The notes below the pieces were generated by a model. That model saw nothing but the letters and a program-made list of their open reading frames with translations, made no database searches and had not been told where the DNA came from. 64,000 nt of DNA, taken from Pedobacter sp. PACM 27299. Lineage in GTDB: Bacteria; Bacteroidota; Bacteroidia; Sphingobacteriales; Sphingobacteriaceae. Both the position numbers and the translations under genes were made by a program. Where the stretch lies: positions 3,534,001 to 3,598,000 of the forward strand of contig NZ_CP012996.1 in the NCBI RefSeq assembly GCF_001412655.1, read 5' to 3'. Below are positions 54,841 to 63,946 of the stretch, one piece after another (the first letter of the stretch is position 1; each line of letters starts with the position of its first letter).

Positions 54841-54896
54841 GTAAATTCAGGATTTTATATGCTAAAGTAATTATTTAGGTTGAATCTAGTCGCCTA

Positions 54897-54956
54897 AGCA
54901 GCAAATAAGGAGTAGGAACCAGTTCCGTACCCTGACCCTTCCTCCTTATTGCTGCT
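54897..54956 (-). terminator. Hairpin after the GH92 gene
   Basis: AGCAGCAAATAAGGAG pairs with CTCCTTATTGCTGCT (one bulged base), about 35 bases beyond the GH92 stop on the minus strand. No U-run follows, so it may be an mRNA-end stabiliser or a partial terminator of the mannan operon. Confidence 0.5.
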
Positions 54957-54991
54957 GATATTTCTGCTGTATGGCCGCAGGTATTTACGGC

Positions 54992-57259
54992 TTACTTACT
55001 CAAAGAGAAAGGCAGATCTTCCGGTTTTATGCCACGCGTCATGACCGGTTTATCGCTCATCTCCAATTTCAACACCCCACCTTGCGTAAGGTCAGTATGT
55101 TTAATAAAGTTAGCAGTATACTCCTTTCCATTTAATTTAGCACTTTTGATATACACATTATCTTTACTGTTATTCGCAGCGTCAATCACAAATTTATTCC
55201 CGTTTTCTAAATTCAGGGTGATCTTTTTAAACATCGGACTGCCTAGAATATATTCATCTGTACCTGGAGTTACACTGTAGAAACCCATCGCACTGAGCAC
55301 GTACCAGGAAGAAGTCTGCCCCTGATCTTCATCACCAGGGTAGCCATTTTCCGTTGAATTGTACAGCTTGGTCATGATATTTCGTACATGGTACTGCGAT
55401 TTCCATGGCTGACCGCCATAGTTGTATAAATAAGGCATGTGCTGAATCGGCTGATTGCCATGGGCATACTGCCCCATATTGGCCATTACCATTTCCGTCA
55501 TCTCATGAATCATCCCACCATAGCTCCCCACATTCACGCGATTAGGCTCGCTGAATACGGAATCCAGTTTCGCCGTAAAACCAGCCTTTCCACCCATCAG
55601 GTCAATTAGTCCCTGGATATCATGAAAGACTGACCATTGCCAATGCCATGCATTACCTTCTGTGAACACCCCACCCCATTCTACCGGATCGAAATCAGGC
55701 TTCCAGGCACCATTTTCATCTCTTCCACGCATGAATTTAGTAGCGGAATCGTATACATTTTTATAGTTGTACATCTGCTTGGCGAAGATGTCTTCATAGA
55801 CTTTGTTACCTGTCATTTTTGCCAGGTTGTAGCCGCAAAAATCATCATAGGCATATTCCATTGTTTTCGCTGTTGCTTCTCTGACTTTGGTATAAGGCAC
55901 ATAGCCCAACTGATCGTATTCTTTCCAGCCATCGCGTCCATTTGCGGGACCCCAAGGGCCCTTATTCGTCGCTTCATGCAGGTAAGCTTTTAAAGCCAGC
56001 TGGGGATCGAAAGTACGAATTCCCTTTATCCAGGCATCCGTTAGCAATGAAATGGCATGATTGCCGATCATGCTTCCGGCCTCACTAGGGAAAGACCAGG
56101 AAGGCAGCCAGCCACATTGCTCATAAGCATCGAGTAAGGCCTGCATATACCTGCCATGCATTTCAGGGTGCATCAATGTATTTAATGGAAACTGCGCTCT
56201 GAACGTATCCCAGAAACCAGTATCTGTAAACATATATCCAGGATGCACTTTTGCATCGTAAGGGCTAAAGTAATACGGCTTTCCATCTTTATCCAGCTCA
56301 TAGTATTTTCTACTGAAAAGGTTGGCCCTGAACATACAGGAATAGAACGTCCTGATCTCTTCATCTGAACCGCCTTCCACCTGGATTTTACCCAAGGTGG
56401 CATTCCATACTTTTGCTGCGTTCTCTTTCGTTTGCTCTAGTTTTTTATCTTTTCCCAGCTCTCTGCTGAGGTTCAGCTCTGCCTGTTCCGCACTGATATA
56501 GGAAGAAGCGACTTTAACCTGCACCGTGCTACCTGCAGCAAATTCCAGGTACGCCCCTTTTCCTTCACCTTCTGCTTCCAATTCATTTGGCTGGATGGTA
56601 TTTTTACGGTTCTCCCAGGTACCATAAGCCATAAAGGGCTGGTCGAAATACACGGTAAAAAAGTTCCTGAAATCCGGCTTAAACCCTTCTCCATTGTTGA
56701 CATAACCAGTGATCCTCCGTTCTTTTGGATAGATCTTTACGCCACTCAGGTGCGTATAACCATCAAGTACTAAAAAGCTTTTTTGTCCTTTCGGATAGCT
56801 AAACCTTAAATGGGCACCACGCGCTGTTGGGGCAATCTCCGTGCTGATCTTATTGTCGAACTGCACTTTATAATAATTGGGTTTCCCAATTTCATTCGCA
56901 TGACTGAATTTCGCTTCACGCTCATGCTCCCCTACTTTGAGCGCGCCAATAACCGGCATAAAAGAGAAAACGGCATAATCCCGGCTCCAGGAGCTGCATT
57001 GATGCGCTTGCTGAAAGCCTCTGATGTGTTCTTTTTCATATTGGTATTTCCATCCATCACCGTTTCTACCGGTCTGAGGAGTCCAGGTATGCATGCCAAA
57101 AGGCAATGCAGTAGTTGGATAGGTATTCCCTCTGGTCAGCTCATGTTTGGAATTCGTTCCCTGCAAAGTATTCACATATTGAACCAGGTTCTTTTCCTGG
57201 GCATAGGCACTGAAGCAGCAGCATAAAAGGAAGGCAATACTTACTTTAAATTTTATCAT
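54992..57259 (-). CDS. GH92 alpha-mannosidase
   Basis: A 755-residue exported glycoside hydrolase (signal FKVSIAFLLCCCFSAYAQ). Family 92 segments are visible: TYPTTALPFGMHTWTPQTGRNGDGWKYQYEKEHIRGFQQAHQCSSW at the start, then SCMFRANLFSRKYYELD, FTDTGFWDTFRAQFPLNTLMHPEMHGRYMQALLD, and the catalytic-side YNYGGQPWKSQYHVRNIM and YPGDEDQGQTSSWYVLSAMGFYSVTPG. GH92 enzymes are calcium-dependent exo-alpha-mannosidases. It is last in an operon with GH76, SusD and SusC genes, so it should trim alpha-linked mannose from pieces released by the GH76 enzyme. Linkage specificity (1,2 or 1,3) cannot be read from sequence. Confidence 0.94.
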   Translation of the reverse strand: MIKFKVSIAFLLCCCFSAYAQEKNLVQYVNTLQGTNSKHELTRGNTYPTTALPFGMHTWTPQTGRNGDGWKYQYEKEHIRGFQQAHQCSSWSRDYAVFSFMPVIGALKVGEHEREAKFSHANEIGKPNYYKVQFDNKISTEIAPTARGAHLRFSYPKGQKSFLVLDGYTHLSGVKIYPKERRITGYVNNGEGFKPDFRNFFTVYFDQPFMAYGTWENRKNTIQPNELEAEGEGKGAYLEFAAGSTVQVKVASSYISAEQAELNLSRELGKDKKLEQTKENAAKVWNATLGKIQVEGGSDEEIRTFYSCMFRANLFSRKYYELDKDGKPYYFSPYDAKVHPGYMFTDTGFWDTFRAQFPLNTLMHPEMHGRYMQALLDAYEQCGWLPSWSFPSEAGSMIGNHAISLLTDAWIKGIRTFDPQLALKAYLHEATNKGPWGPANGRDGWKEYDQLGYVPYTKVREATAKTMEYAYDDFCGYNLAKMTGNKVYEDIFAKQMYNYKNVYDSATKFMRGRDENGAWKPDFDPVEWGGVFTEGNAWHWQWSVFHDIQGLIDLMGGKAGFTAKLDSVFSEPNRVNVGSYGGMIHEMTEMVMANMGQYAHGNQPIQHMPYLYNYGGQPWKSQYHVRNIMTKLYNSTENGYPGDEDQGQTSSWYVLSAMGFYSVTPGTDEYILGSPMFKKITLNLENGNKFVIDAANNSKDNVYIKSAKLNGKEYTANFIKHTDLTQGGVLKLEMSDKPVMTRGIKPEDLPFSLSK

Positions 57260-57311
57260 TCTTTTAAATCTTTATCTTAATAATGCGGGTAAAGGGAAAG
57301 TACTCCCTGGA

Positions 57312-58433
57312 TCAATTGCTGATCGGGTCAAACAATTGCATAAAAGCGACCCCACTGCTGGCCTCATAAGACTGTATCACGCCTGTTGGACAGGCAATTT
57401 TATAATCTCTGAACATCAGTGTTCTCTTTTGATCGCGGTTGAGCCAGGCCAGATTGATATTGGCATGCATCCATTCGCTGTATTGTGTTTGTCCGGCATC
57501 CACAATCAGCATCTGCATGTATTGTGCGAAAATCGCTTTCAATACCCCCTGCTCATTCCACTCTCCTTCTGCGGGCAGTACCCCTTTTACGTCCGACATT
57601 TTGTTTTTCGTATAATCTGCGGCAAGCTTTGCATCGGCCAAAAAGGAAGCCTCATTTGTTGCTTTATAAAGCATTACGGCAGATCCAATAAAAGTCCCCT
57701 GATTGTAAGTGTAATCTTCAAATCCCGGAGGATTATTGCCTACTTTATGGTCGGCAACTCTACCAGTGGAATTTTGGTAGAGATTGGTCCTGGACCATGC
57801 ATAGATGTTTTTTGCTTTATCCAGGTAGTCTTGATTTTTGGTGATGTTGAACAGTACCATGGCTGCAATTACCGTTGGATAATTGATACAGGCATTTTTG
57901 CCTTCTACTTTCCAGCTCCAGCGCATTCCACCATTTACAGGATCATAGGAATTGTCCCAAACGTATTTAAACCCTGCCACAGCAGCATCCAGGTGTCTCT
58001 GGTCCTTCGTCAGCTCATAACCACGCCCTAAAGAAATGATCCACCACATCATGTCGTCATAAATGAAATCATTCACTTCTTTTACCTTTTTCCAATCAAA
58101 ATTAGAATATTCGGCAGCGCCGCCCAGGTAAATATCATTGACCAATTTTAGGTGTGCGGCACTTTTACTTCTTTTATAGGCGGCCATGGCAATGTCCCAG
58201 AAAACCGCCTGAGGCCAGCCTACTGCCAGCTCAGTCCGATCGCTTTTGCTATAGTATAATTTTCTATTCGTATCATAGAAAGCGGTATTGAAAGCATCGA
58301 AAGCATTATTTGCATCGATCAGACTAAAGGTTTTTGGTTGTGTGAGTGAAGGGGAAGGTAAAACCGGTGCCTCCGTTTTTTTTCCGCAGCCAGCTAGCAG
58401 CAGTACTAAACTTATCGCTTTTAAAAGATTCAT
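57312..58433 (-). CDS. GH76 alpha-1,6-mannanase-like lipoprotein
   Basis: A 373-residue lipoprotein (LLAGCGKK, Cys16) of the GH76 family. The catalytic double Asp is seen in VNDFIYDDMMWWIISLGRGYELT, the family signature; further segments are GGMRWSWKVEGKNACINYPTVIAAMVLFNIT and YTYNQGTFIGSAVMLYKAT, an (alpha/alpha)-barrel pattern. GH76 enzymes cut the alpha-1,6-mannan backbone, and as a lipoprotein it likely works at the cell surface next to the SusCD pair. The gene follows the susD gene after 95 bases with a hairpin in between. This and the GH92 make the locus an alpha-mannan system, such as for yeast mannan. Confidence 0.93.
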   Translation of the reverse strand: MNLLKAISLVLLLAGCGKKTEAPVLPSPSLTQPKTFSLIDANNAFDAFNTAFYDTNRKLYYSKSDRTELAVGWPQAVFWDIAMAAYKRSKSAAHLKLVNDIYLGGAAEYSNFDWKKVKEVNDFIYDDMMWWIISLGRGYELTKDQRHLDAAVAGFKYVWDNSYDPVNGGMRWSWKVEGKNACINYPTVIAAMVLFNITKNQDYLDKAKNIYAWSRTNLYQNSTGRVADHKVGNNPPGFEDYTYNQGTFIGSAVMLYKATNEASFLADAKLAADYTKNKMSDVKGVLPAEGEWNEQGVLKAIFAQYMQMLIVDAGQTQYSEWMHANINLAWLNRDQKRTLMFRDYKIACPTGVIQSYEASSGVAFMQLFDPISN

Positions 58434-58459
58434 AAATTAGAGATTTAAGGCGTAAAAAT

Positions 58460-58498
58460 TTCAGGTGCCGCAAACCAATAAAGGAGGCAGCACCTGAA
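58460..58498 (-). repeat. Intercistronic hairpin between susD and the GH76 gene
   Basis: TTCAGGTGC and GCACCTGAA are perfect 9-bp inverted copies, extended inwards by GC pairs with one bulged base on each side. It could lower enzyme-gene expression relative to susCD or stabilise the susCD message. Confidence 0.6.
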
Positions 58499-58528
58499 TA
58501 ATTAGGGGAAATTAACAGGGGATCAATA

Positions 58529-60334
58529 TTACCATCCAGGATTCTGGATCAACTCTTTATCTACATTCACATCATTTCCTGGAATAGGCCACAGATAATG
58601 TTTCTTAGTAAATACACGGGTTTCAAAAGGCACGACATTCAAGAACTCAGGTAGGTTAGACGTAATGTTTAAGCCATATATTGGTCCATTATCCGTGACT
58701 TCCGCAATTTTCCAGCGTCTGGTATCAAAATACCTTACATTTTCAAAAGCCAATTCCACGCGACGCTCTTTTCTGATGGCTTCCCGCATTTCTGCCTGAC
58801 TTGCAGGAGCGTTTAAATTACCGGTTCCATATTGTGGGATTCCTGCACGCTCTCTAATCAGATTTACGTATTTAAGCACATCAGCATTGCCTGGTTCCGC
58901 TTCATTTAACGCCTCAGCATAGTCCAGATAGACATTTGCCAAACGGTATAGAATATCGGTACGGTTGTCGACCTGCCATTTACCCAAGCCCATGGCCTTA
59001 CGAACAATATAGCCCGTAGTCGTATAATCACCACCACCAGTTGCTTTTCCTGAATTTCCGTTGTTATACAGCTCGGTGATGATCTCGCCATTGGCGGTGT
59101 TCAACCAGGTACTGCCATTAAAAGTAATGTTCACATAGAAACGTGGTTCACGGTTCACCCATGGATTGTAAATTCCTGCTTTGGTATATTTCGTTGCAGT
59201 ACTTGCAAAGCCAGTTTTCACATAACCCGATTGCGCATCATCGATGCTTCTGCCATTCGCTGTAAAGAAGGCATCTACCTGATTTTGGGTAGCACCCAAA
59301 CCACCAGAACCTCTGGATTCTGAGTTTTTGCCATTATGGTATGGCGTCATTTCATATTGTCTGGATTGAATGGAGCTCTGTACGCGGGCAAAGATGACTT
59401 CAGAATTCCAGTCCGTCAGGAATAGATCACGACAGGACAAATAAGGATCAAAATTACCTGCAGCATCATTCTTTTTGAATAAGTTGTAAGTTCCTGGAGC
59501 AAACTGCGTGATAAAATCTTTATACACATCGGCTGCTCTCTTCCATTTACTAACCGATACAGATTGATTAATGAGTTGTTTTCCGTCATTATTTTTCAAG
59601 TTTGCAAGATCCGTATTGCCATTATATAGCGGACTAGCGGCAAGCAATAAGGTTTGGGCTTTAAAAGCCAGCGCTATTCCTTTTGTAATGCGGCCATAAT
59701 TGTCATCATTTGCAGGAACAACCGGCAGGTCCAATGCCGCTTTATCCAATTCGGAACTGACATAATCTACACATTCATCAAATGAGTTCCTGGGCAGCTG
59801 AATTTGCCCGGCTGGCGCATCCGGCGGTGTTACGGTTTCTCCAAGGAGGATCACCGGTCCATACAGGCGCATGATGTAAAAGTAAAACATGGCCCTCAGT
59901 GCTCTGGCTTCTGCTTTATACCTTACCTTTTGCTCAGTGCTGATGTCATTTGTCACCTGATCAATATTGGCCATAAAGAAACTTGCAGAACGAATTCCAC
60001 GGTAATAATTATTCCAGAAATCACCCACAAAACCAGTATTGGCATCCCAGCTGCCGATATTCATGGCATTGGACTGTACAAAGCCCCAAACAAAATCAGC
60101 TTCATCTGAACCACCAGTCCAGAGTCCGGCATTTTTACTGCCTCCAGGATTTCTTTGTCCGAATTCATCCGGGATATTGTTGTATACATTGGCCAGGAAT
60201 TTCTCCGCTGTTGCTCTATTGGTAAACGTCTCCTCTAAGGTTAACCTATCGTTAGGCACTTGATCAAGGAATTTTTTACAGGAGGATGCAAGCGTTAAAC
60301 ATGCGATTAAAGAGATATAGATAAGCTTTTTCAT
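58529..60334 (-). CDS. SusD/RagB-family nutrient-binding lipoprotein (mannan locus)
   Basis: A 601-residue lipoprotein with signal MKKLIYISLIACLTLASSCKKFLDQVP (Cys19) followed by the usual SusD core (YFYIMRLYGPVILLGETVTP; YRLANVYLDYAEALNEAEPGNADVLKYVNLIRERAGIP) and C-terminal EAIRKERRVELAFENVRYFDTRRWK. The ATG at 60334 is preferred over a TTG five codons before. It partners the SusC encoded 20 bases upstream and should capture mannan oligosaccharides. Confidence 0.95.
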   Translation of the reverse strand: MKKLIYISLIACLTLASSCKKFLDQVPNDRLTLEETFTNRATAEKFLANVYNNIPDEFGQRNPGGSKNAGLWTGGSDEADFVWGFVQSNAMNIGSWDANTGFVGDFWNNYYRGIRSASFFMANIDQVTNDISTEQKVRYKAEARALRAMFYFYIMRLYGPVILLGETVTPPDAPAGQIQLPRNSFDECVDYVSSELDKAALDLPVVPANDDNYGRITKGIALAFKAQTLLLAASPLYNGNTDLANLKNNDGKQLINQSVSVSKWKRAADVYKDFITQFAPGTYNLFKKNDAAGNFDPYLSCRDLFLTDWNSEVIFARVQSSIQSRQYEMTPYHNGKNSESRGSGGLGATQNQVDAFFTANGRSIDDAQSGYVKTGFASTATKYTKAGIYNPWVNREPRFYVNITFNGSTWLNTANGEIITELYNNGNSGKATGGGDYTTTGYIVRKAMGLGKWQVDNRTDILYRLANVYLDYAEALNEAEPGNADVLKYVNLIRERAGIPQYGTGNLNAPASQAEMREAIRKERRVELAFENVRYFDTRRWKIAEVTDNGPIYGLNITSNLPEFLNVVPFETRVFTKKHYLWPIPGNDVNVDKELIQNPGW

Positions 60335-60354
60335 AATGCTATTTATCAATCGTA

Positions 60355-63300
60355 TTAAAATTTAATATTTAGTCCCAGGGACACATTGGCGGTCATCGGG
60401 TACTTCGTTCCATTTGCTCTGCCTCTAGCTGCATTGGTGTTCAATTCAGGATCCCACAATTTAAACTTACTAAAGGTCAGCAGATTGGTTCCAATGGCAT
60501 AGACTGCAACATTGCCTAGTCTTAATTTAGAAGTAAAGTTTTTAGGCAGGTTATAACTGATCTGAGCACTTTTTAACCTCAGGAAACTCACATCTTTCAC
60601 CCACCAGGAACTTTCCAATGAGTTGTTGATGTTTTGCGCTTCTCCGTAAGCTAAACGAGGGTAGAACACATCCTGCGCAGGATTTTCAGGAGTCCAGCGA
60701 TCGTTGATGTTGCTGAACACATTACTGTCACCACCATTAAAAGGAATGATCCCATTACCACCCAGCATGACATCTGCATTTTCCAGAGCCTGGAACAAGG
60801 TGCTGATGGCAAAACCTTTGTAAGATAAGTTGAAACCAAAACCATAAATCAGGTTAGGCACATCTCCTCTTCCAATTTTAGTTTTATCGTAATCATTGAT
60901 GACACCATCACCATTTAAATCCTTGTATTTAATATCTCCAGGCAAAATACTGGCCTTAGATCCTGGGACTGCACTGGCATCAATTTCTGCCTGGGAGTCA
61001 AATAGTTTTTCTGCCACATAACCATAACGTGCAAGCACGTTATCACCGATATGGCTCATCCATGGATAGGGCTGTTCCGGACGATCATCTCTTAGCAATT
61101 TATCCTGGTTATAGGTAACTGTACCTCTTAAGCCAAGGTCTACCTGACCGATTTTTACATTATATTCTACAGTTGCATCAATCCCCTTATTGTCCACTAT
61201 TCCAAGGTTTCCCCATGGTGAATTGGTTAGCCCGATAAAGCCTGGAATAGAACCTCTTTGCAGGAAGATTCCCGTACGGTGTTCTTTAAAAACATCCACA
61301 ATCACATGCAGGTTATCATTCAAGGTGCGGAATTCCATTCCCAAATCCTGTTTTCTGGATTCTGCCCAGGAAATATCTACGCCATAATCGGTCACATTAA
61401 TTCCTCTGTACCCGTTGAAGTTCTTTCCAAACTGATACCCATTGTCATTTTCTGAAACGAGTGTCAAATAGGCAAATCTTCTTCCGTTGATTTCTCCAAT
61501 ACCGGTTACCCCGTCAGAATACCTGAATTTCAGGAAGGAAACTGTGCTTCTGATCGGCTCCCAAAACTTTTCATTAGATGGGATCCATCCAATACCAAAA
61601 GCCGGAAAGGCACCATAGCGTTTTTGAGGGGCGAAAAGCTCGGAACCATTGTATCCAAAGTTGAATTCTGCAAAGTAGCGATCGTCATAAGAATAGGTGG
61701 CACGCGCAGCTAATCCCAGCATACGCTTAGGGATAGAAGTCGTAAAATCACCTGCAAATGGTTCCGTACCATCACTTGCATACCCCAATAACAAGGCACC
61801 TACCCTATGTTTACCAAAAGCACGGTCGTAGTTTAAGGCCGCTTCTGTATAGGTTTTTCTATTTCCATTACGGTCTGGATTAAAACTCAGGTAGTTCCCG
61901 CCACTTGTGAATGTTTCTTTTAAATTTAGGGTTCCATCTGGTTTGTAAGGAGAATTAGTGCCAGGTAGATTTTCAGGGAAATAGGTGCTTTCTCTTTTAG
62001 ATCTTTTAATGAAATTCTCATTATAAGAGTCAAAAGAAAACATTCCTGTTGCTGTCAAACCTTCAGTCAGCATCCCCAGGTCTTGTGTTAACCTCAAATT
62101 GCTGTACAATTGGTTTTTAAATTCCGTCCTGTACCCTCTTCTGGTTAAATCTGCGTATGGATTTCTTTGTCCACCATTAGATGCTTTTCCTGGTATAAAA
62201 TTACCCGGATACATCACTGGATAAATGACTGGAGAAACGTCCATTGCCGTACCGAAAATGTCCTGTGTATTTTCACCAGGGTAGTTTCCGGTAGAAGCAT
62301 AACCTTGTAAGCCCAGGTCTAATTTGGTGGTCTTGGTCAGTTTAAGGTTTAAATTACTCGTAAAATTATACCTGTTATAATCTAAAGAGGAATTGTATTG
62401 TTTAAGGTCGTTTGTTTTCAAAAACCCGCTTTCATTGAAATAGGCCAAAGACACATAATACTGCGCTTTGTCTACACCACCACTTGCATTCAGATTCGCA
62501 CGCCTGTTGTTACTGTATTTATTCAGGATGGCATCCATCCAGTTCACATTTGGATACAGCAATGGGTCTGCATTTGATGCAGTTTTATTGATATAATCCT
62601 GAGTATACTGCACAATTCCACCTCTGCCGACACTGGCTTCATTGGCCATGTTCATATAGGTGAGTCCTTCTGCCATTTCCGGTCTTTTGGTAAAAGTGCT
62701 CATGCCCTCATTGTAGTCGAACAGAATGGTATTCTTACCTACTTTACCCGTTTTTGTTTGCACTAAAACGACTCCATTTGCTCCTCTAACCCCGTATACC
62801 GCGGTTCCGGAAGCATCCTTCAGCACGGTAAAAGATTCAATATCTTCAGGATCAATGTTATCAATTGATCGTTCTACTCCATCTACTAAAACCAATGGGT
62901 TGCTCTTGTTTCCTCCAAAAGTGGAGATACCACGAATCCAGATGTCTGCGGTACTTCTACCTGGTTCACCGCTTCTCTGCACACCTACCACACCGGCAAT
63001 ACGTCCTGCCAGCGACTGAGTCACACTGGCGACCGGCTGTTTCAGTTCTTTTGAGCTGATGGTAGACTGTGCACCGATTAAGGAAACTTTTCTTTGCGTT
63101 CCAAAACCAACTACTGCGACTTCCTCCAGTGCTTTTTCACTAGGTTTAAGGGTAATGCTGAGGTTTTTATCATTGACCACCGTTACTTCCTGTGTTTCAT
63201 AACCGATATAGGTAATCACCAATACCGAACCTGGACCTGGAACGTTAATACTGAAACTACCATTCACATCTGTGGAGGTGGACACCATGCTTCCCTTCAG

Positions 63301-63744
63301 CTTAACGCCAACACCGGGAATACTTTGTCCTTTTTCATCCAGTACAATTCCTCTCAATAAGATCTCTTTCTTTTGATCCGATAAATCAGTCTTCCTGGTT
63401 AAAAAAATCGTTTTATCAATAAGAACATAATGAATGGCCAATCGTTTAAAACAAGCTTCCAGCGCTTCTTCTAAAGAGGCATTGGTGACTTTAATAGAAA
63501 GGTTTTCTTTTGCCGGATCAAAGTCGCTGCTGAAGAATACATATCCTGTTTGTCTCTTTATTTCTTTTAGTATCGTTGAAAGTGGTTTGTTATTTTCTTT
63601 CAGCGTAACGCGCTGTGCTGTGACGGAGGCGCTGGCCTGTACCAAGGCTATCATGAGGATGAAAGTGGTCAATTTCATTATCAATAGCAGTTTAGGGGCT
63701 ATCCGGAAAACGGACAAGCCGGGATTAAAAGCACTTATTTTCAT
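60355..63744 (-). CDS. SusC-family TonB-dependent transporter with STN domain (mannan locus)
   Basis: A 1129-residue transporter. After the signal (LLIMKLTTFILMIALVQASASVTAQ) comes an STN (secretin/TonB short N-terminal) domain, about residues 45-120 (NNKPLSTILKEIKRQTGYVFFSSDFD), then a carboxypeptidase-like beta domain (RGIVLDEKGQSIPGVGVKLKGS), the plug (IRGISTFGGNKSNPLVLVDGVERSIDNIDPEDIESFTVLKDASG) and a beta-barrel ending SLGLNIKF. STN domains pass the ligand signal to an inner-membrane anti-sigma factor (FecR-type), so an ECF sigma/anti-sigma pair is expected beyond the window. It heads the operon with SusD, GH76 and GH92. Confidence 0.95.
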   Translation of the reverse strand: MKISAFNPGLSVFRIAPKLLLIMKLTTFILMIALVQASASVTAQRVTLKENNKPLSTILKEIKRQTGYVFFSSDFDPAKENLSIKVTNASLEEALEACFKRLAIHYVLIDKTIFLTRKTDLSDQKKEILLRGIVLDEKGQSIPGVGVKLKGSMVSTSTDVNGSFSINVPGPGSVLVITYIGYETQEVTVVNDKNLSITLKPSEKALEEVAVVGFGTQRKVSLIGAQSTISSKELKQPVASVTQSLAGRIAGVVGVQRSGEPGRSTADIWIRGISTFGGNKSNPLVLVDGVERSIDNIDPEDIESFTVLKDASGTAVYGVRGANGVVLVQTKTGKVGKNTILFDYNEGMSTFTKRPEMAEGLTYMNMANEASVGRGGIVQYTQDYINKTASNADPLLYPNVNWMDAILNKYSNNRRANLNASGGVDKAQYYVSLAYFNESGFLKTNDLKQYNSSLDYNRYNFTSNLNLKLTKTTKLDLGLQGYASTGNYPGENTQDIFGTAMDVSPVIYPVMYPGNFIPGKASNGGQRNPYADLTRRGYRTEFKNQLYSNLRLTQDLGMLTEGLTATGMFSFDSYNENFIKRSKRESTYFPENLPGTNSPYKPDGTLNLKETFTSGGNYLSFNPDRNGNRKTYTEAALNYDRAFGKHRVGALLLGYASDGTEPFAGDFTTSIPKRMLGLAARATYSYDDRYFAEFNFGYNGSELFAPQKRYGAFPAFGIGWIPSNEKFWEPIRSTVSFLKFRYSDGVTGIGEINGRRFAYLTLVSENDNGYQFGKNFNGYRGINVTDYGVDISWAESRKQDLGMEFRTLNDNLHVIVDVFKEHRTGIFLQRGSIPGFIGLTNSPWGNLGIVDNKGIDATVEYNVKIGQVDLGLRGTVTYNQDKLLRDDRPEQPYPWMSHIGDNVLARYGYVAEKLFDSQAEIDASAVPGSKASILPGDIKYKDLNGDGVINDYDKTKIGRGDVPNLIYGFGFNLSYKGFAISTLFQALENADVMLGGNGIIPFNGGDSNVFSNINDRWTPENPAQDVFYPRLAYGEAQNINNSLESSWWVKDVSFLRLKSAQISYNLPKNFTSKLRLGNVAVYAIGTNLLTFSKFKLWDPELNTNAARGRANGTKYPMTANVSLGLNIKF

Positions 63745-63825
63745 TTAGCTTAAAAATTGCCCAAATGATAGGAATAGCAGAGAATTTTGATCACAGCGAA
63801 GGGATGTAATCTCGATACCGTTTCT

Positions 63826-63833
63826 TACATTTG
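63826..63833 (+). promoter_or_regulatory. Plus-strand -7 box antisense to the susC leader
   Basis: TACATTTG is an exact TAnnTTTG match on the strand opposite to susC. No good -33 element is seen. It would start a transcript near 63840. Confidence 0.4.
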
Positions 63834-63839
63834 GTTGGT

Positions 63840-63946
63840 TTGGGTTAATACAGAAATTGTTCAGATTTTATTTTCCGATGATATCATCGGATGGGTTAGC
63901 TCAAATTCATTTCCAGGCAATGGCTCGAATCATTGTCTGGTTTTTT
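63840..63946 (+). ncRNA. Possible antisense small RNA opposite the mannan susC 5' region
   Basis: A candidate RNA of about 107 bases on the plus strand, bounded by a -7 box (63826-63833) and a terminator-like hairpin CCAGGCAATG/CATTGTCTGG (63913-63922, 63931-63940; one mismatch) followed by TTTTTT. Inside is a perfect palindrome TCCGATGAT/ATCATCGGA (63874-63891), which could fold as a second hairpin or serve as an operator. In Bacteroides, cis-antisense RNAs of similar size repress PUL susC genes. The RNA does not reach the coding start, so it would act only if the susC transcript begins upstream of it. Confidence 0.4.

Noticed and set aside
57336..58031. A 231-codon frame on the plus strand
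   Set aside because: It is antisense to the GH76 gene with intact catalytic Asp pair; no family and a Cys/His-rich composition.
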